NCBI RefSeq assembly: GCF_004319545.1
Contig: NZ_CP036313.1
Location: forward strand, 3,784,501-3,848,500
Reading direction: 5' to 3'
Source of the DNA: Desulfobacter hydrogenophilus
GTDB lineage: Bacteria > Desulfobacterota > Desulfobacteria > Desulfobacterales > Desulfobacteraceae
DNA: 64,000 bases
Part shown: piece after piece, positions 29,326 through 38,106 of the stretch
Position numbering within the stretch: the first letter of the stretch is position 1
How the letters are laid out: the number at the start of each line of letters is the position of its first letter
Program-made: the position numbers and the translations under genes
Notes under the pieces: model-generated
What the model was told of the DNA's origin: nothing
Database searches by the model: none
What the model saw: only the letters and a program-made list of their open reading frames with translations

Positions 29326-29478
29326 GCCTTCTTGTTATGCACCTGCTTAATTGTGTTTTCATAAGTGGGAAAGCCAACTTTTGTTCTACCTGTTCTTATC
29401 GGAACCTTTTAGGGGCAGATTGTGTGTGGGGGGGGGGGCCAGGAAATTTTTGTTCAAGTTGACTTCATAATATTGGGT

Positions 29479-29568
29479 GCCGCCCCCTCCTATCGTGTGT
29501 GTGGCTGAGGTTTCCCAAAGCCCATACAAGCACCGAAGTGCTTGCAGAAACCTACGGAGGTCGGCGGC
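29479..29568 (-). ncRNA. Structured RNA candidate of the DRT3-like system
   Basis: Beginning 5 bases after the drt3b-like stop and on the same strand, the sequence folds into nested stems. The outer 11-pair stem joins GCCGCC-GA-CCTCC to GGAGG-G-GGCGGC. A 7-pair stem joins AGGTTTC to GAAACCT. A perfect hairpin CAAGCAC-TTCG-GTGCTTG sits in the apical region. The segment CACACACAC (29495-29503) stays unpaired between the middle and outer stems. DRT type 3 systems carry a non-coding RNA with their two reverse transcriptases. My recollection is that an AC-repeat template has been reported for them, which this loop would fit. Structure is seen directly; identity is inference. Confidence 0.7.
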
Positions 29569-29573
29569 ATAAA

Positions 29574-31517
29574 TTAATTGTAAGGGAAAATATACTCTTT
29601 CTTTTTTAAGCTATTTTTTAAATATTTTGGATCTCTCCAACTGACAATAAAGTCTTTATTAAGCACTATTTGACTTTGCTTATTTACATTAAACTCGACC
29701 TGATTTTGCTTATTATCAAAGGTTATTTTTTTAACTTCTTCTATCATTTTTTTTCTTACTGGCGCATCGATATATGGGCAAGCCAGATAATCAAAATAGA
29801 ACATAAAATATTCAGAAGATATAAACATATCAATGCTGTTCAGCAAATGGTTCTCAGCTGAATTAATCAGCTCACCACGTAGTTGCTGATATTCTGGCTT
29901 GTTCTCTATATAGAGCATGAATGTTATCCAGCGAAAATAGAAATCATTAGTCTCTGAATTTTTTTCTAAGCTACCAAAATACTTTTTTAATTTATTTTCC
30001 GGTAACTTATACTTTGAAGGAAGCATTGTTAAAATAATTAAGAGATTTAATGTCTCAAGCCCAATCATATCATCCGCATGATTAATAAATATATTGATTG
30101 ATTGTTTAACATGATCAAAAATTTTTTTGTGAAGTATTTCTTTATGGCTTTCCTGCCAATTCGCAGTTTTTTCAAGCAGATCATGAATTAACCGTGCCAA
30201 TCGATCCGTTGGTCTTATCCGTATATCCATTGCATGCACAAAAAACAGCACATCCAAATCAACTAACAGCCAATTTAAATGAAATTCATCCTTATGCTCA
30301 ACTTCAGATATTTTTGACAAATAGGAGAGCATTCTTTTTGCGATTGCACTAAATAGATAATTAGAAATTGAATGGTATTCAACCTTGTAATTGGCCAGAG
30401 CCATTTTGATTTTTGTTATTGTCTTGTTAGCGCTATAACTTGGCTTTTTTAATTGAATAATGGATTCTAAATCTGTGTCTTTCTTCTTATAACGCGAATT
30501 ATAATATTCACCAACAGCATGGCTTAATGCGTGTTTCGCTAAAGATATATCAGTTGCAAATGGCCTATGGGCTATTGTTGTTTTAGCCTCATTCAAGTAC
30601 ATTTTATATTCCAACAGGCTTGATTCTAATGCTTTTATAAAAGCCGATTTAACATTTTCAGAACGAAAGAAAACAAAAAAGTCATCAACATAGCGTCTAA
30701 AGTCATAATCTTTCGAAATTTGATATTTATTTAGCGTCATTTTATCAACTAAATTTAAATCAATTTTTTGCAAAATAATTTCCGCAAAAATCCGACTTAC
30801 TTCAGGGCCTATGATTATTCCGTTCGTTTCACGATAATTTGAGAGCTGCATTAAATTATCGAATTCTCCGTCAAAATTCCCATGAGCCTTTGGGTTTACT
30901 TTGGCTAAACGCTTATTTTTTACCGCCCAACCAATTGAATGTGTATAAATACTGGGAAAGCATTTAGACACATCAACCTGGAGCATGCTATGAAACTGTT
31001 TTTCAAGCTTATGATACTCATAAGATTCGAAAAAACGATATAGAAAAGGATATTTTTTGTATTTAAAATAAGAGGTTGAAACAATCCTTTCTTCGTCTAC
31101 ATTCTCAACGCCGCCAGTGAGTTTTGAGCCTTCTTGAGTTTTACCATAGAACTTAGTTGATTTTCTGTAAGGGTGTCTTAAGGAATGTTTTGATTTTGTA
31201 CAGTAATATTTTATCAACTCATCGTATTTATGATAAAAATCACAAACTTTTAACTGAGCCGCCGGATGCATGATTGATATTGCACGTGGTGATTTGTCCC
31301 CTCCTCGACTTACAGAGTATTCCAAAGGGATATATACGCCAGTGCCACTTTCAAAAGCTAAACCCGAAATATTCCTGTACGCATTAGCATGCGCTGGCGT
31401 ACTGAACCTCTGATACATTGTGAAATTTGAGAACCATAACGGCAACTCATAGGGAAGAACATCCGTTAGTAACGTTCTTAATTTGTCATTGGTATTTACT
31501 TTAATGATGTCAGGCAT
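29574..31517 (-). CDS. drt3b: Reverse transcriptase, DRT3b-like (UG8-type)
   Basis: The 647-residue protein has an N-terminal reverse-transcriptase domain. Motifs in order are QVDVSKCFPSIYTHSI (near 180), NGIIIGPEVSRIFAEI (near 235), the catalytic FRRYVDDFFVFF (near 273) and LNEAKTTIAHRPF (near 308). A helical C-terminal half of about 300 residues has no family I recognise. It overlaps the 3' end of a second reverse transcriptase by 8 bases. A tandem pair of unrelated-group RTs with an adjacent RNA is the layout of defense-associated RT type 3, hence the name. The call rests on architecture and motifs, not on a database match. Alternatives such as group II intron or retron RT fit less well: there is no maturase, HNH or msr-msd. 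Confidence 0.75.
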   Translation of the reverse strand: MPDIIKVNTNDKLRTLLTDVLPYELPLWFSNFTMYQRFSTPAHANAYRNISGLAFESGTGVYIPLEYSVSRGGDKSPRAISIMHPAAQLKVCDFYHKYDELIKYYCTKSKHSLRHPYRKSTKFYGKTQEGSKLTGGVENVDEERIVSTSYFKYKKYPFLYRFFESYEYHKLEKQFHSMLQVDVSKCFPSIYTHSIGWAVKNKRLAKVNPKAHGNFDGEFDNLMQLSNYRETNGIIIGPEVSRIFAEIILQKIDLNLVDKMTLNKYQISKDYDFRRYVDDFFVFFRSENVKSAFIKALESSLLEYKMYLNEAKTTIAHRPFATDISLAKHALSHAVGEYYNSRYKKKDTDLESIIQLKKPSYSANKTITKIKMALANYKVEYHSISNYLFSAIAKRMLSYLSKISEVEHKDEFHLNWLLVDLDVLFFVHAMDIRIRPTDRLARLIHDLLEKTANWQESHKEILHKKIFDHVKQSINIFINHADDMIGLETLNLLIILTMLPSKYKLPENKLKKYFGSLEKNSETNDFYFRWITFMLYIENKPEYQQLRGELINSAENHLLNSIDMFISSEYFMFYFDYLACPYIDAPVRKKMIEEVKKITFDNKQNQVEFNVNKQSQIVLNKDFIVSWRDPKYLKNSLKKKEYIFPYN

Positions 31518-32245
31518 TTTTCCATACTTGCATTATTTGAGCTGCTTTTTTCTTGGTAAACTTCCCAACATTTCGTTTTTTTGCATTTCCGTATATTGAT
31601 ATTTTTTTAATTTTATTTTGTTCTTGTTGACTCAACCCGTACCGAGGATTGGACAATTGTTGACAGAGAAACCCATCAAGAGCCTTTAAACATTCAAATC
31701 CATCAGTCACATACTGGTAGTTGTGAGCAAGCCCAGCTAACAAATGGCCGTTCTTTCCTTTTCGTACACGTTTCAACATACAAAGGTATTCAAGTCTTCT
31801 TTTCAAAAGGGCGATGTTTTTTTGCTTTTTATGATTGCTAAAACTGATTGCTATTCTGGATTTAAGTTTATTTAACTTTGGTTGAGAAATTTTTAAAGAT
31901 ACTTCGTTTGGCTTATTCTTTTTCTGTTTGACCTTAATTGAATAACCCAAGTAATCAAACTCTGCTGACTGTGAAGAACCACTATAATACTTATCCGTAT
32001 TATTGTTGAGATTCAGACCCCTTTCATTCAGGAAAGCTGAAATATCAGTTTGTACGTTACGTTCCATACCTGCTGGTGTTAAAACAATGATATCATCAAC
32101 ATATCGTGCGTTATATATCACGTCAGGATGAGAGGCTACCTTTTTATCTAACGCTTCTAAATAAAGCTCTGCAAGTGTAGAGCTTATTGATAATCCTCTT
32201 GGTAAACCATGCATGGCATGATTAATCCGAAGGTCTCTATGGATA

Positions 32246-33838
32246 CTGAAGTTTCCTGAAAATTAGAATCGGTTTGAGAAAGCCTCAAGATGCAGTTGGC
32301 ATGGAAATTGAGTTTCATTTTTCATGCCAAACTTAAACGGTTTGTTGAAATAACATACTGAATTTATTTAAAATAAGCGATAAATAGATCTTGGAAGGTA
32401 GGCGCTCCTATGGTATATTTTAATTGGCTAATTAATTGAAATTATACCAAAAAAGGAGCGACCTACCATGTTTATATTACGTGATTTGCTATTACCTCTG
32501 CAAGCTGTATTTTCTAATACTGTTCAGGGACAGAAACGGAAGGTCTGGTTTGTATACACGCTATTGGCTGTGTTGGTTCCATTTACATCATCAATCACCT
32601 CTAACCTGTTACGTGCCCTGCAAACTCTATTTGGTTTAAAGCTGAAAAGTCAGCGCTTTTATGCCTTCATGGCAAGCCCAACATTACCATGGAAAGGACT
32701 ATGGCATACGATGTGGGGAATGATTCCGTCACCAGCTGTAAAAGAACGAATTCTGCTAGTACTGGATGATTCCATAAACCCAAAGAGTGGAAAAAAAATT
32801 TTTGGTTGCGCATATTTTCACAACCATGCCTCAAAGTCTAACCAAAGTTCGTATCCATGGTCACAGTGTATTCTGGCAGTAGGATTATTGAAAAAAATAA
32901 AATCCAGATGGGCCTGCCTGCCTCTTGATTTTCGATTTTATATGATGAAAAAGGACATTGAGGCAGAATCTGCGACTGCCACACGGAAAGGAGAGGTTCT
33001 TCATTTTGAAGACAAAATGGCACAGGCGGCCACAATGATAACGGATATTCGAAATTACTATAAGCAACCGGTGTTGATTGTGACAGATAGCTGGTTTGGC
33101 AACAATGGCCTCTGGTCCAGGTTGGATCGTAGAAATGAAGGCTCTTTCCACCTGCTTTCTCGTATGCGAACAAATATTATTCTGTATGATTTTGCACCTG
33201 TCGCTACAGGAACACCTAAGGCTGGCCGTCCACGAAAGTATGGCCTACGTTTGGGTTCTGTGGATGATTGTGCAGGGAGGTTGAAGGAGAACTCCCAGAG
33301 TTATAGGGTTTTTCTCTACGGCAAAAAAAGGGAAGTGCTGGCGTATTCACAAACCGTTATGCTGAAGACGATGAAGTGTAGGGTGCGGGTTGTCTGGGTT
33401 TATCGAAAAACACGGTACGTTGCCCTCATGACCACAGATATGAGGCTTTCGGTTGAGCAAATTATAGAATATTATGGCGCGCGCTGGAAAATTGAATCAG
33501 GATTTAAAGAAATTAAGCAGGAGATTGGCAGTTCAAAATCACAAGTTCGGAATTCGGAAGCCGTACTGAATCACCTTAACTTCTGCATGATGTCCACAAC
33601 GCTGACATGGATCTATGCTGACCGGTTGGAAAATGCACCCGATCGAAGATATAAAATTCGGGGACGAGCCGGATTTGCATTTTCTGATGTGCGGCGGATA
33701 ATTGCGGAGGCGGCATTGAGTTCTGATTTTTATAGTGTTTGCCCTGTGCCAGCGCAAACCCCACAAAAATCTTTCGTCAAAATCCTGCTACGCATGGTTG
33801 CATAGCAAAAAACTCGATAAATTTACAGGAAACTTTAG
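32246..33838 (+). mobile_element. Insertion sequence in drt3a, IS4-like
   Basis: The 1593-base element has imperfect inverted ends (CTGAAGTTTCCTG and CTAAAGTTTCCTG) and an 8-base target duplication TATGGATA at 32238-32245 and 33839-33846. It is inserted in the RT domain upstream of the GLPRGLS motif. Excision in silico restores the RT frame exactly. Confidence 0.9.
32468..33805 (+). CDS. IS4/IS701-like DDE transposase
   Basis: The 445-residue transposase shows the first catalytic aspartate in ILLVLDDSINPKSGKK (near residue 99) and the second in VLIVTDSWFGNNGLW (near 203). The IS4-type C-terminal signature YYGARWKIESGFKEIKQ lies near 336-352. An AAAAAGGAG box lies 8-9 bases before the ATG. 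It fills the element with no damage, suggesting recent transposition. The family label is by motif only. Confidence 0.87.
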   Translation: MFILRDLLLPLQAVFSNTVQGQKRKVWFVYTLLAVLVPFTSSITSNLLRALQTLFGLKLKSQRFYAFMASPTLPWKGLWHTMWGMIPSPAVKERILLVLDDSINPKSGKKIFGCAYFHNHASKSNQSSYPWSQCILAVGLLKKIKSRWACLPLDFRFYMMKKDIEAESATATRKGEVLHFEDKMAQAATMITDIRNYYKQPVLIVTDSWFGNNGLWSRLDRRNEGSFHLLSRMRTNIILYDFAPVATGTPKAGRPRKYGLRLGSVDDCAGRLKENSQSYRVFLYGKKREVLAYSQTVMLKTMKCRVRVVWVYRKTRYVALMTTDMRLSVEQIIEYYGARWKIESGFKEIKQEIGSSKSQVRNSEAVLNHLNFCMMSTTLTWIYADRLENAPDRRYKIRGRAGFAFSDVRRIIAEAALSSDFYSVCPVPAQTPQKSFVKILLRMVA

Positions 33839-34238
33839 TATGGATATTGTTAAGTAACTTAATACATTGAGGGGCGAGTATTAGATCTTCCTCAACTTTT
33901 TTGATGAGATTTTTAAACAGTATGGTTTCATAACAATCTTTAATATCCAATCGAATGATGAGATTCAAATAATGTAACGGTATTATGGATTTAAGATTCT
34001 AACAAAAATGTCAAATTTGTTTTTGATTTAAACTTGTTGTAGCGAAACACCAATAAAAGCAGAGTTACAAAATAATGTAACGGCGTAAGAAAAATTCAAT
34101 AATGATCTGTGGTTTGGCGTTTTTCAAAAATGAATCAAACAGAAATCGGCGTCAAAACATATGAGGATAAAATACAGGCAGGCCAACCTCGGATTATACC
34201 AAGGATGGCCTGTTAATGCAGATAAGTTGTGGTAAGGA

Positions 34239-34901
34239 TTATTGAGGAGGGAGATCTGATATAAATTCCAGGGCAAGATTAATATCAACAAATTGGTGGT
34301 TTAACTCCTTTGCCCTGTCCCGGCAGTCTGTACAGATTTCTTTAAATTTGCGCATATCGCCCTTAACGGACATATAAATCTGTTCAACGGCTTCCTGCTG
34401 GATATCTTTGTATTTTTCAATGAAGTCCTCGACCTCTATGGGATACAAAATCAGGGTTTTCAACCGGCTGAGTATATCAGGATGGTTCCGGCTCAAATAA
34501 GTTCTCACATTCGGAAGTCCTGCAAATACGATGGGAACCCCGGCATCAATAATCCGTTTAAGATATGGCCAAACCCGGGTGTCCAAGTCATTGGCCTCAT
34601 CTATAATGATAAAACAATTGGAGAGATTACAGATCATTTTCAGGTACTGGGGAGTTCGGCGGTAGGTGGCGGTGGCCTCATAATTTAATTCCTTAAGTAT
34701 CGCGGCCAGGGTTTCATGTATGTTGAACAGAGACTCAACCCATACAGCATGGAGCTTTTTGGGATGCAGCAATTTTAAAAACCGAGTTTTTCCTGCACCA
34801 AAATCACCCTCCATGAGCACGCTTTGGCCTCTGTAGATCCGGTTATAAGTGGCAGCCAAGTATGAGACCCTTCGTTTATCACTGATAAAATCCTCTTTCA
34901 T
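34239..34901 (-). CDS. TniB/MuB-like AAA ATPase of the transposon
   Basis: The 220-residue ATPase has Walker A EGDFGAGKTRFL (near 33-44) and Walker B NCFIIIDEANDLDTR (near 97-110), the pattern of TniB/TnsC/ExeA-type AAA proteins. These proteins select target DNA and activate the transposase. The ATG at 34901 follows GGAG and overlaps the TniA stop (ATGA), so the two are coupled. A frame extending further upstream exists but overlaps TniA without its own ribosome binding site. Confidence 0.82.
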   Translation of the reverse strand: MKEDFISDKRRVSYLAATYNRIYRGQSVLMEGDFGAGKTRFLKLLHPKKLHAVWVESLFNIHETLAAILKELNYEATATYRRTPQYLKMICNLSNCFIIIDEANDLDTRVWPYLKRIIDAGVPIVFAGLPNVRTYLSRNHPDILSRLKTLILYPIEVEDFIEKYKDIQQEAVEQIYMSVKGDMRKFKEICTDCRDRAKELNHQFVDINLALEFISDLPPQ

Positions 34902-36565
34902 GTTATGTCTCCATGGGATGCATAAATGGCTACATGGTTCGTATTTAACGATTTTTGGCAATCAAGCATAAATGCATTGAACAGGGCCTGATTTTTACGG
35001 TCATCCGGCTGGTTTATCTTTTTTGTGTAATCCGCGTACCTTGATTGATTATGATCAAGCACTTGTTCCGCCCGGGCCAGGGTGAGGCCCTTATGAAAAA
35101 CGTCGACTAAAACAGGCCGGTCAACGGCCATATTGTGCTTTTCTAAAAGAGCGATAATGGTGTCAAGTTCATCAGGCGGCACAGGCGAAGGTTCTGGTGC
35201 CGGCGGTCTGTCAAACGGCTTTTTTGCAATGGCTTCGCCCAACAGTATACCGTCTTCACCCTGCTCAAAAATAAAAAGCTTGTCCTTGTATTTGGATATT
35301 TTCACCGGTGTGCTTTTATGTTTGCTGAACTTATCTGCACCACGGGTCACATAATAATCGCGCTTGTCATGGCGGATGGTCCTGGTTTTGGATACGGTGG
35401 CTTTGATTTTCCTGTAGCCGTATTTCATATATTCCTGAACCTGGTCCGGGGTAAAATTCAGGGTATCTGCCTGGTTTGATAAAAAATCATCAAATTTCTG
35501 TGCCGGCACCCAGGCACTGACCACCCCGTCTTCGGTAAAATAATGTTGTGTATGATTATGTTCGTTACGATATTCGCTGAGCATAGTGCTGCTCCTTAGT
35601 TCCTGAAGGCTTATATCAAGAAGGGTTACAGTAATTTTTTCCTTTCTTCCCCGCTTGAAGTCATATTCGGTAACGGTTTTCACAATCCTGTCCTCAAAGG
35701 CTTTGATAATACGTATTTCAAAATTGTGCAGGCTCCGGTGTGAAGATTCTAGATGTGCCTTATCTTTGGGTGAATACGCCTTTGAAAAATCCGGTGCCAA
35801 ATAGAAGCCTTGCGGTGTAGAATGCTTCAGGTTAATGGCATTGATGGGGCGTTTTAGATTTAAAAATCCTTTTGCCTGGTCAGGTCTGATACCAATTTTT
35901 TGCAAAGGCAAAGGGGTACTCAACAAAAAACGGGTAAAAAGATCCACAGAGTTCAGGCTGCTTTCGGTAAAATAAAAGTCCAGAATAAACATTTTCCTGG
36001 AAGCGGTATCAAATATTTCAATTACCTGTGGTTTTTGCCAGTTACCGTGTTCATCTCTGATCCTTAAATATTGAAATTTACAGCCGTCAACCTGGATCAA
36101 AGCAAATACCGGCACCGACTTGAAGGCATGCATTACCGGGACCTGATCCTGCTTATCCTCTTTTTCCAGGTAAAATTTGAGATTTTCCCTTTTGACACAT
36201 CGCCGAAGTGCCGGAAGACTGATGGTTCTGCCCAGCTCTTGTTCAAGCCAGTGATGATAATTTTTAATGGTTCTGGCTTTCCGGGTGATAAAAATGAATC
36301 CCTGGGATGAGGGGTCGCATGACGCCTTGACCATCTCAATAAACCGTCTTTTGGTTTGCTCATCTATTGCTCTGGGCCGTCCGCTGCACTTACGGCCTTC
36401 CATAATTCCTTTTTCAACCAGTAAAAGGGGCGCCGGGATAATTCCGGTTTTCTTGTACTGGTCCTTGTAATATTTTTTGGACCGTCTCTTGGTAGATCCG
36501 GTTTTATTCATGATTTTTTTGTGCAGCAGTAAATGAAAGCGGTCATCAATAGTCAGGTCATCCAT
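34898..36565 (-). CDS. TniA-like DDE integrase/transposase
   Basis: The 555-residue protein has a Mu/TniA-like organisation. N-terminal DNA-binding helices include a segment ALRRCVKRENLKFYL. An rve catalytic core has FALIQVDGCKFQYL as first aspartate (near 155) and a late acidic site around KAHLESSHRSLHNFE (near 270). A C-terminal beta-barrel region follows. The ATG at 36565 follows AAAGGGGGCAGATA and overlaps the end of the upstream gene by 8 bases. The long N-terminal extension of the open frame has no ribosome binding site, so I trimmed it. Confidence 0.8.
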   Translation of the reverse strand: MDDLTIDDRFHLLLHKKIMNKTGSTKRRSKKYYKDQYKKTGIIPAPLLLVEKGIMEGRKCSGRPRAIDEQTKRRFIEMVKASCDPSSQGFIFITRKARTIKNYHHWLEQELGRTISLPALRRCVKRENLKFYLEKEDKQDQVPVMHAFKSVPVFALIQVDGCKFQYLRIRDEHGNWQKPQVIEIFDTASRKMFILDFYFTESSLNSVDLFTRFLLSTPLPLQKIGIRPDQAKGFLNLKRPINAINLKHSTPQGFYLAPDFSKAYSPKDKAHLESSHRSLHNFEIRIIKAFEDRIVKTVTEYDFKRGRKEKITVTLLDISLQELRSSTMLSEYRNEHNHTQHYFTEDGVVSAWVPAQKFDDFLSNQADTLNFTPDQVQEYMKYGYRKIKATVSKTRTIRHDKRDYYVTRGADKFSKHKSTPVKISKYKDKLFIFEQGEDGILLGEAIAKKPFDRPPAPEPSPVPPDELDTIIALLEKHNMAVDRPVLVDVFHKGLTLARAEQVLDHNQSRYADYTKKINQPDDRKNQALFNAFMLDCQKSLNTNHVAIYASHGDIT

Positions 36566-37115
36566 TATCTGCCCCCTTTGATACAATCTTTTCGTATATG
36601 ACCCGATGCCACAACAATGCTGCCTGGCGGGAGGTCTTCTGCCAATGATCATGCTGAGCCACACGGACCTGTTCAAGCATTGCCTTTACAACAGCCATGT
36701 ATTCATGGGTAATTCGATCTGTCAGATCCGGTTTACTTACCGGAGCCGTTTTCTGGTCCTCAATAAATTTTTTGATATTTCGTGCGGTCAGTTCCATGCC
36801 ACTGTTTATAATCGCCCTCCAGATACGGCGTTGTTCTATGGAATCCATTTGAGTAAGGGGGCGGATCTGGGATTCGTTGGCCGGCAGTTTGTCTCCAATT
36901 GGAGACAGGTTGTAAATTACTTCATAGGCTCGAATCAGCCGGTAAGCATGGGCTTTGCCCATATCCCACCGTGCCCTGGTATATGCCTCAAATGACTCAA
37001 ACAGAGCCTGCTTGTACAAACGATTCTCACGAATTTCTTTCAAGGCTTGGCCGATTTTGTAAAAACATTCTTGATTTCGACCAATCAGGGTTTCAAGCTC
37101 AAGCAGCCGTTCCAT
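36558..37115 (-). CDS. Transposon accessory protein, helical, unknown
   Basis: The 185-residue, mostly helical basic protein begins MERLLELETLIGRNQECFYKIGQALKEI, seen as consecutive short motifs, and has FEAYTRARWDMGKAHAYRLIRAYEV, which resembles the DNA-binding helices of some plasmid or phage replication accessory proteins. I cannot name a family. It sits between the zinc-finger gene and TniA with overlaps on both sides, so it belongs to the transposition operon. Start chosen at the ATG nine bases after GGGAGG; a GTG two codons upstream overlaps the preceding stop. Confidence 0.55.
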   Translation of the reverse strand: MERLLELETLIGRNQECFYKIGQALKEIRENRLYKQALFESFEAYTRARWDMGKAHAYRLIRAYEVIYNLSPIGDKLPANESQIRPLTQMDSIEQRRIWRAIINSGMELTARNIKKFIEDQKTAPVSKPDLTDRITHEYMAVVKAMLEQVRVAQHDHWQKTSRQAALLWHRVIYEKIVSKGADNG

Positions 37116-37117
37116 AC

Positions 37118-37474
37118 TCACTGCCCTCCCGGCATAGGCCTGCCGACCATAGCGGCAAGGGCCGTCAATTTTGCGGCCTGAACCTGGGGTACAGTATTTA
37201 TTTGTTTCAAAAACAAGACACTATCCCTAAATCCATAGCCCTTGATTTTCATGACAAGGTCAATGGTATTAAAATTTTTTTCGCATCTGAAGCACCTGGC
37301 CAGGTTCGTGGCTGGATTTACAGCGGTTTGAAATTCATTGCACAAAGGGCATAGAAAACGAAAATAACCATCTCTAATCTTGGATAGAATCTGTAAATGG
37401 TCCCTGATCAACACATCTACAGGGATATTGTTTCTCAGTTCAAATAATTGCCGGGATGAAAATCTGTTTTTCAC
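37118..37474 (-). CDS. CHC2-type zinc-finger protein of the transposon
   Basis: The 118-residue protein contains one primase-like zinc ribbon. CPLC (near residue 43) and CFRC (near 62) enclose the strand pattern NEFQTAVNPATNLAR, followed by NFNTIDLVMKIKGYGFRDSV. This is the N-terminal zinc domain of DnaG without the polymerase domain. In this setting it probably binds DNA for target or end recognition. AGGAGG lies just before the ATG. It overlaps the next gene. Confidence 0.65.
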   Translation of the reverse strand: MKNRFSSRQLFELRNNIPVDVLIRDHLQILSKIRDGYFRFLCPLCNEFQTAVNPATNLARCFRCEKNFNTIDLVMKIKGYGFRDSVLFLKQINTVPQVQAAKLTALAAMVGRPMPGGQ

Positions 37475-37562
37475 AAGACACCTCCTTATTTTTAAAATTT
37501 CAGGTGCTTTTTTATATCACCGGTTAGAGTCGCCTGTCAGTTGCCTCTTAAACTGAGATAGA

Positions 37563-37722
37563 GATTATTCTGTTGATATCTACTTGTATTATCAGTTGGT
37601 TATCCTCATGATGTCTCTTAGAATCAAAACTCGATTAGTCTGTTAATATCCCTTTATATTACAATGAGTTATTCCAATCATGTATCTTAAAATCTATACT
37701 CGATTAGTCGTTTATGCCAGAG
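37563..37722. repeat. Imperfect 70-base direct repeats in the transposon
   Basis: GATTATTCTGTTGATATC (37563) and GATTAGTCTGTTAATATC (37633) begin two copies of a roughly 70-base unit; a third start (GATTAGTCGTTTA) lies at 37702. The units share CAGTTGGTTAT/GAGTTATTCC and ATGTMTCTTARAATC blocks. They lie upstream of the zinc-finger gene and may bind a transposon protein. Confidence 0.55.
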
Positions 37723-37728
37723 GGTCTT

Positions 37729-38106
37729 TTATGGGAATCCCTGTATTTTTTCATTGTTATGGCTGATAACCTGGGTAACCAGATATTGAATGATAATTGC
37801 CGGCTTGATCCCGTATTCTGCTATAATGACTTCCATTGGCAAAACAGGTTTTGTCTGTTTTTGATATGAAAGCGAAGGAAGGTTCCCAGATGTTTGTTGC
37901 TCCTCAGCTTCTTCAAGTTTTTTTGCCAGATAATTGTTTTTGCAAACAGCTTTGTTTTTCCTGTTCCACTTTTCACATTGCCTTCGATGAAGCTCTTTTT
38001 GGCAAGCCGAACGACATGTTTTCTGCCGCCCTTTTTGTCTTACATCAGGGGTGAACCATTTCCGGCAAATAGAGCAAGGTCGTCTTCCACGTGAATTCTT
38101 TGCCAT
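37729..38106 (-). CDS. Small zinc-ribbon protein of the transposon
   Basis: The 125-residue protein has a Cys-rich N-terminus with RRPCSICRKWFTPDVRQKGRQKTC and then CQKELHRRQCEKW, resembling a zinc ribbon of four or more cysteines. A charged stretch and a less structured tail follow. I recognise no named family. It is the first gene of the leftward transposon operon, close to the right end. A ribosome binding site GGAGAAG precedes the ATG. Confidence 0.55.
   Translation of the reverse strand: MAKNSRGRRPCSICRKWFTPDVRQKGRQKTCRSACQKELHRRQCEKWNRKNKAVCKNNYLAKKLEEAEEQQTSGNLPSLSYQKQTKPVLPMEVIIAEYGIKPAIIIQYLVTQVISHNNEKIQGFP

Larger units (their letters stand above)
28014..29573. other. Gene-poor stretch with structured repeats
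   Basis: Besides the separately listed items, this region holds no intact gene. It contains the tail of the insertion element, a broken 59-residue gene, a large inverted repeat, the right terminal repeat, a strong hairpin, an IS21-like end and the structured RNA candidate next to the reverse-transcriptase gene. Confidence 0.6.

Noticed and set aside
37563..37722. CRISPR array
   Set aside because: Only two to three imperfect units, no clear constant repeat with variable spacers, and no cas genes nearby.
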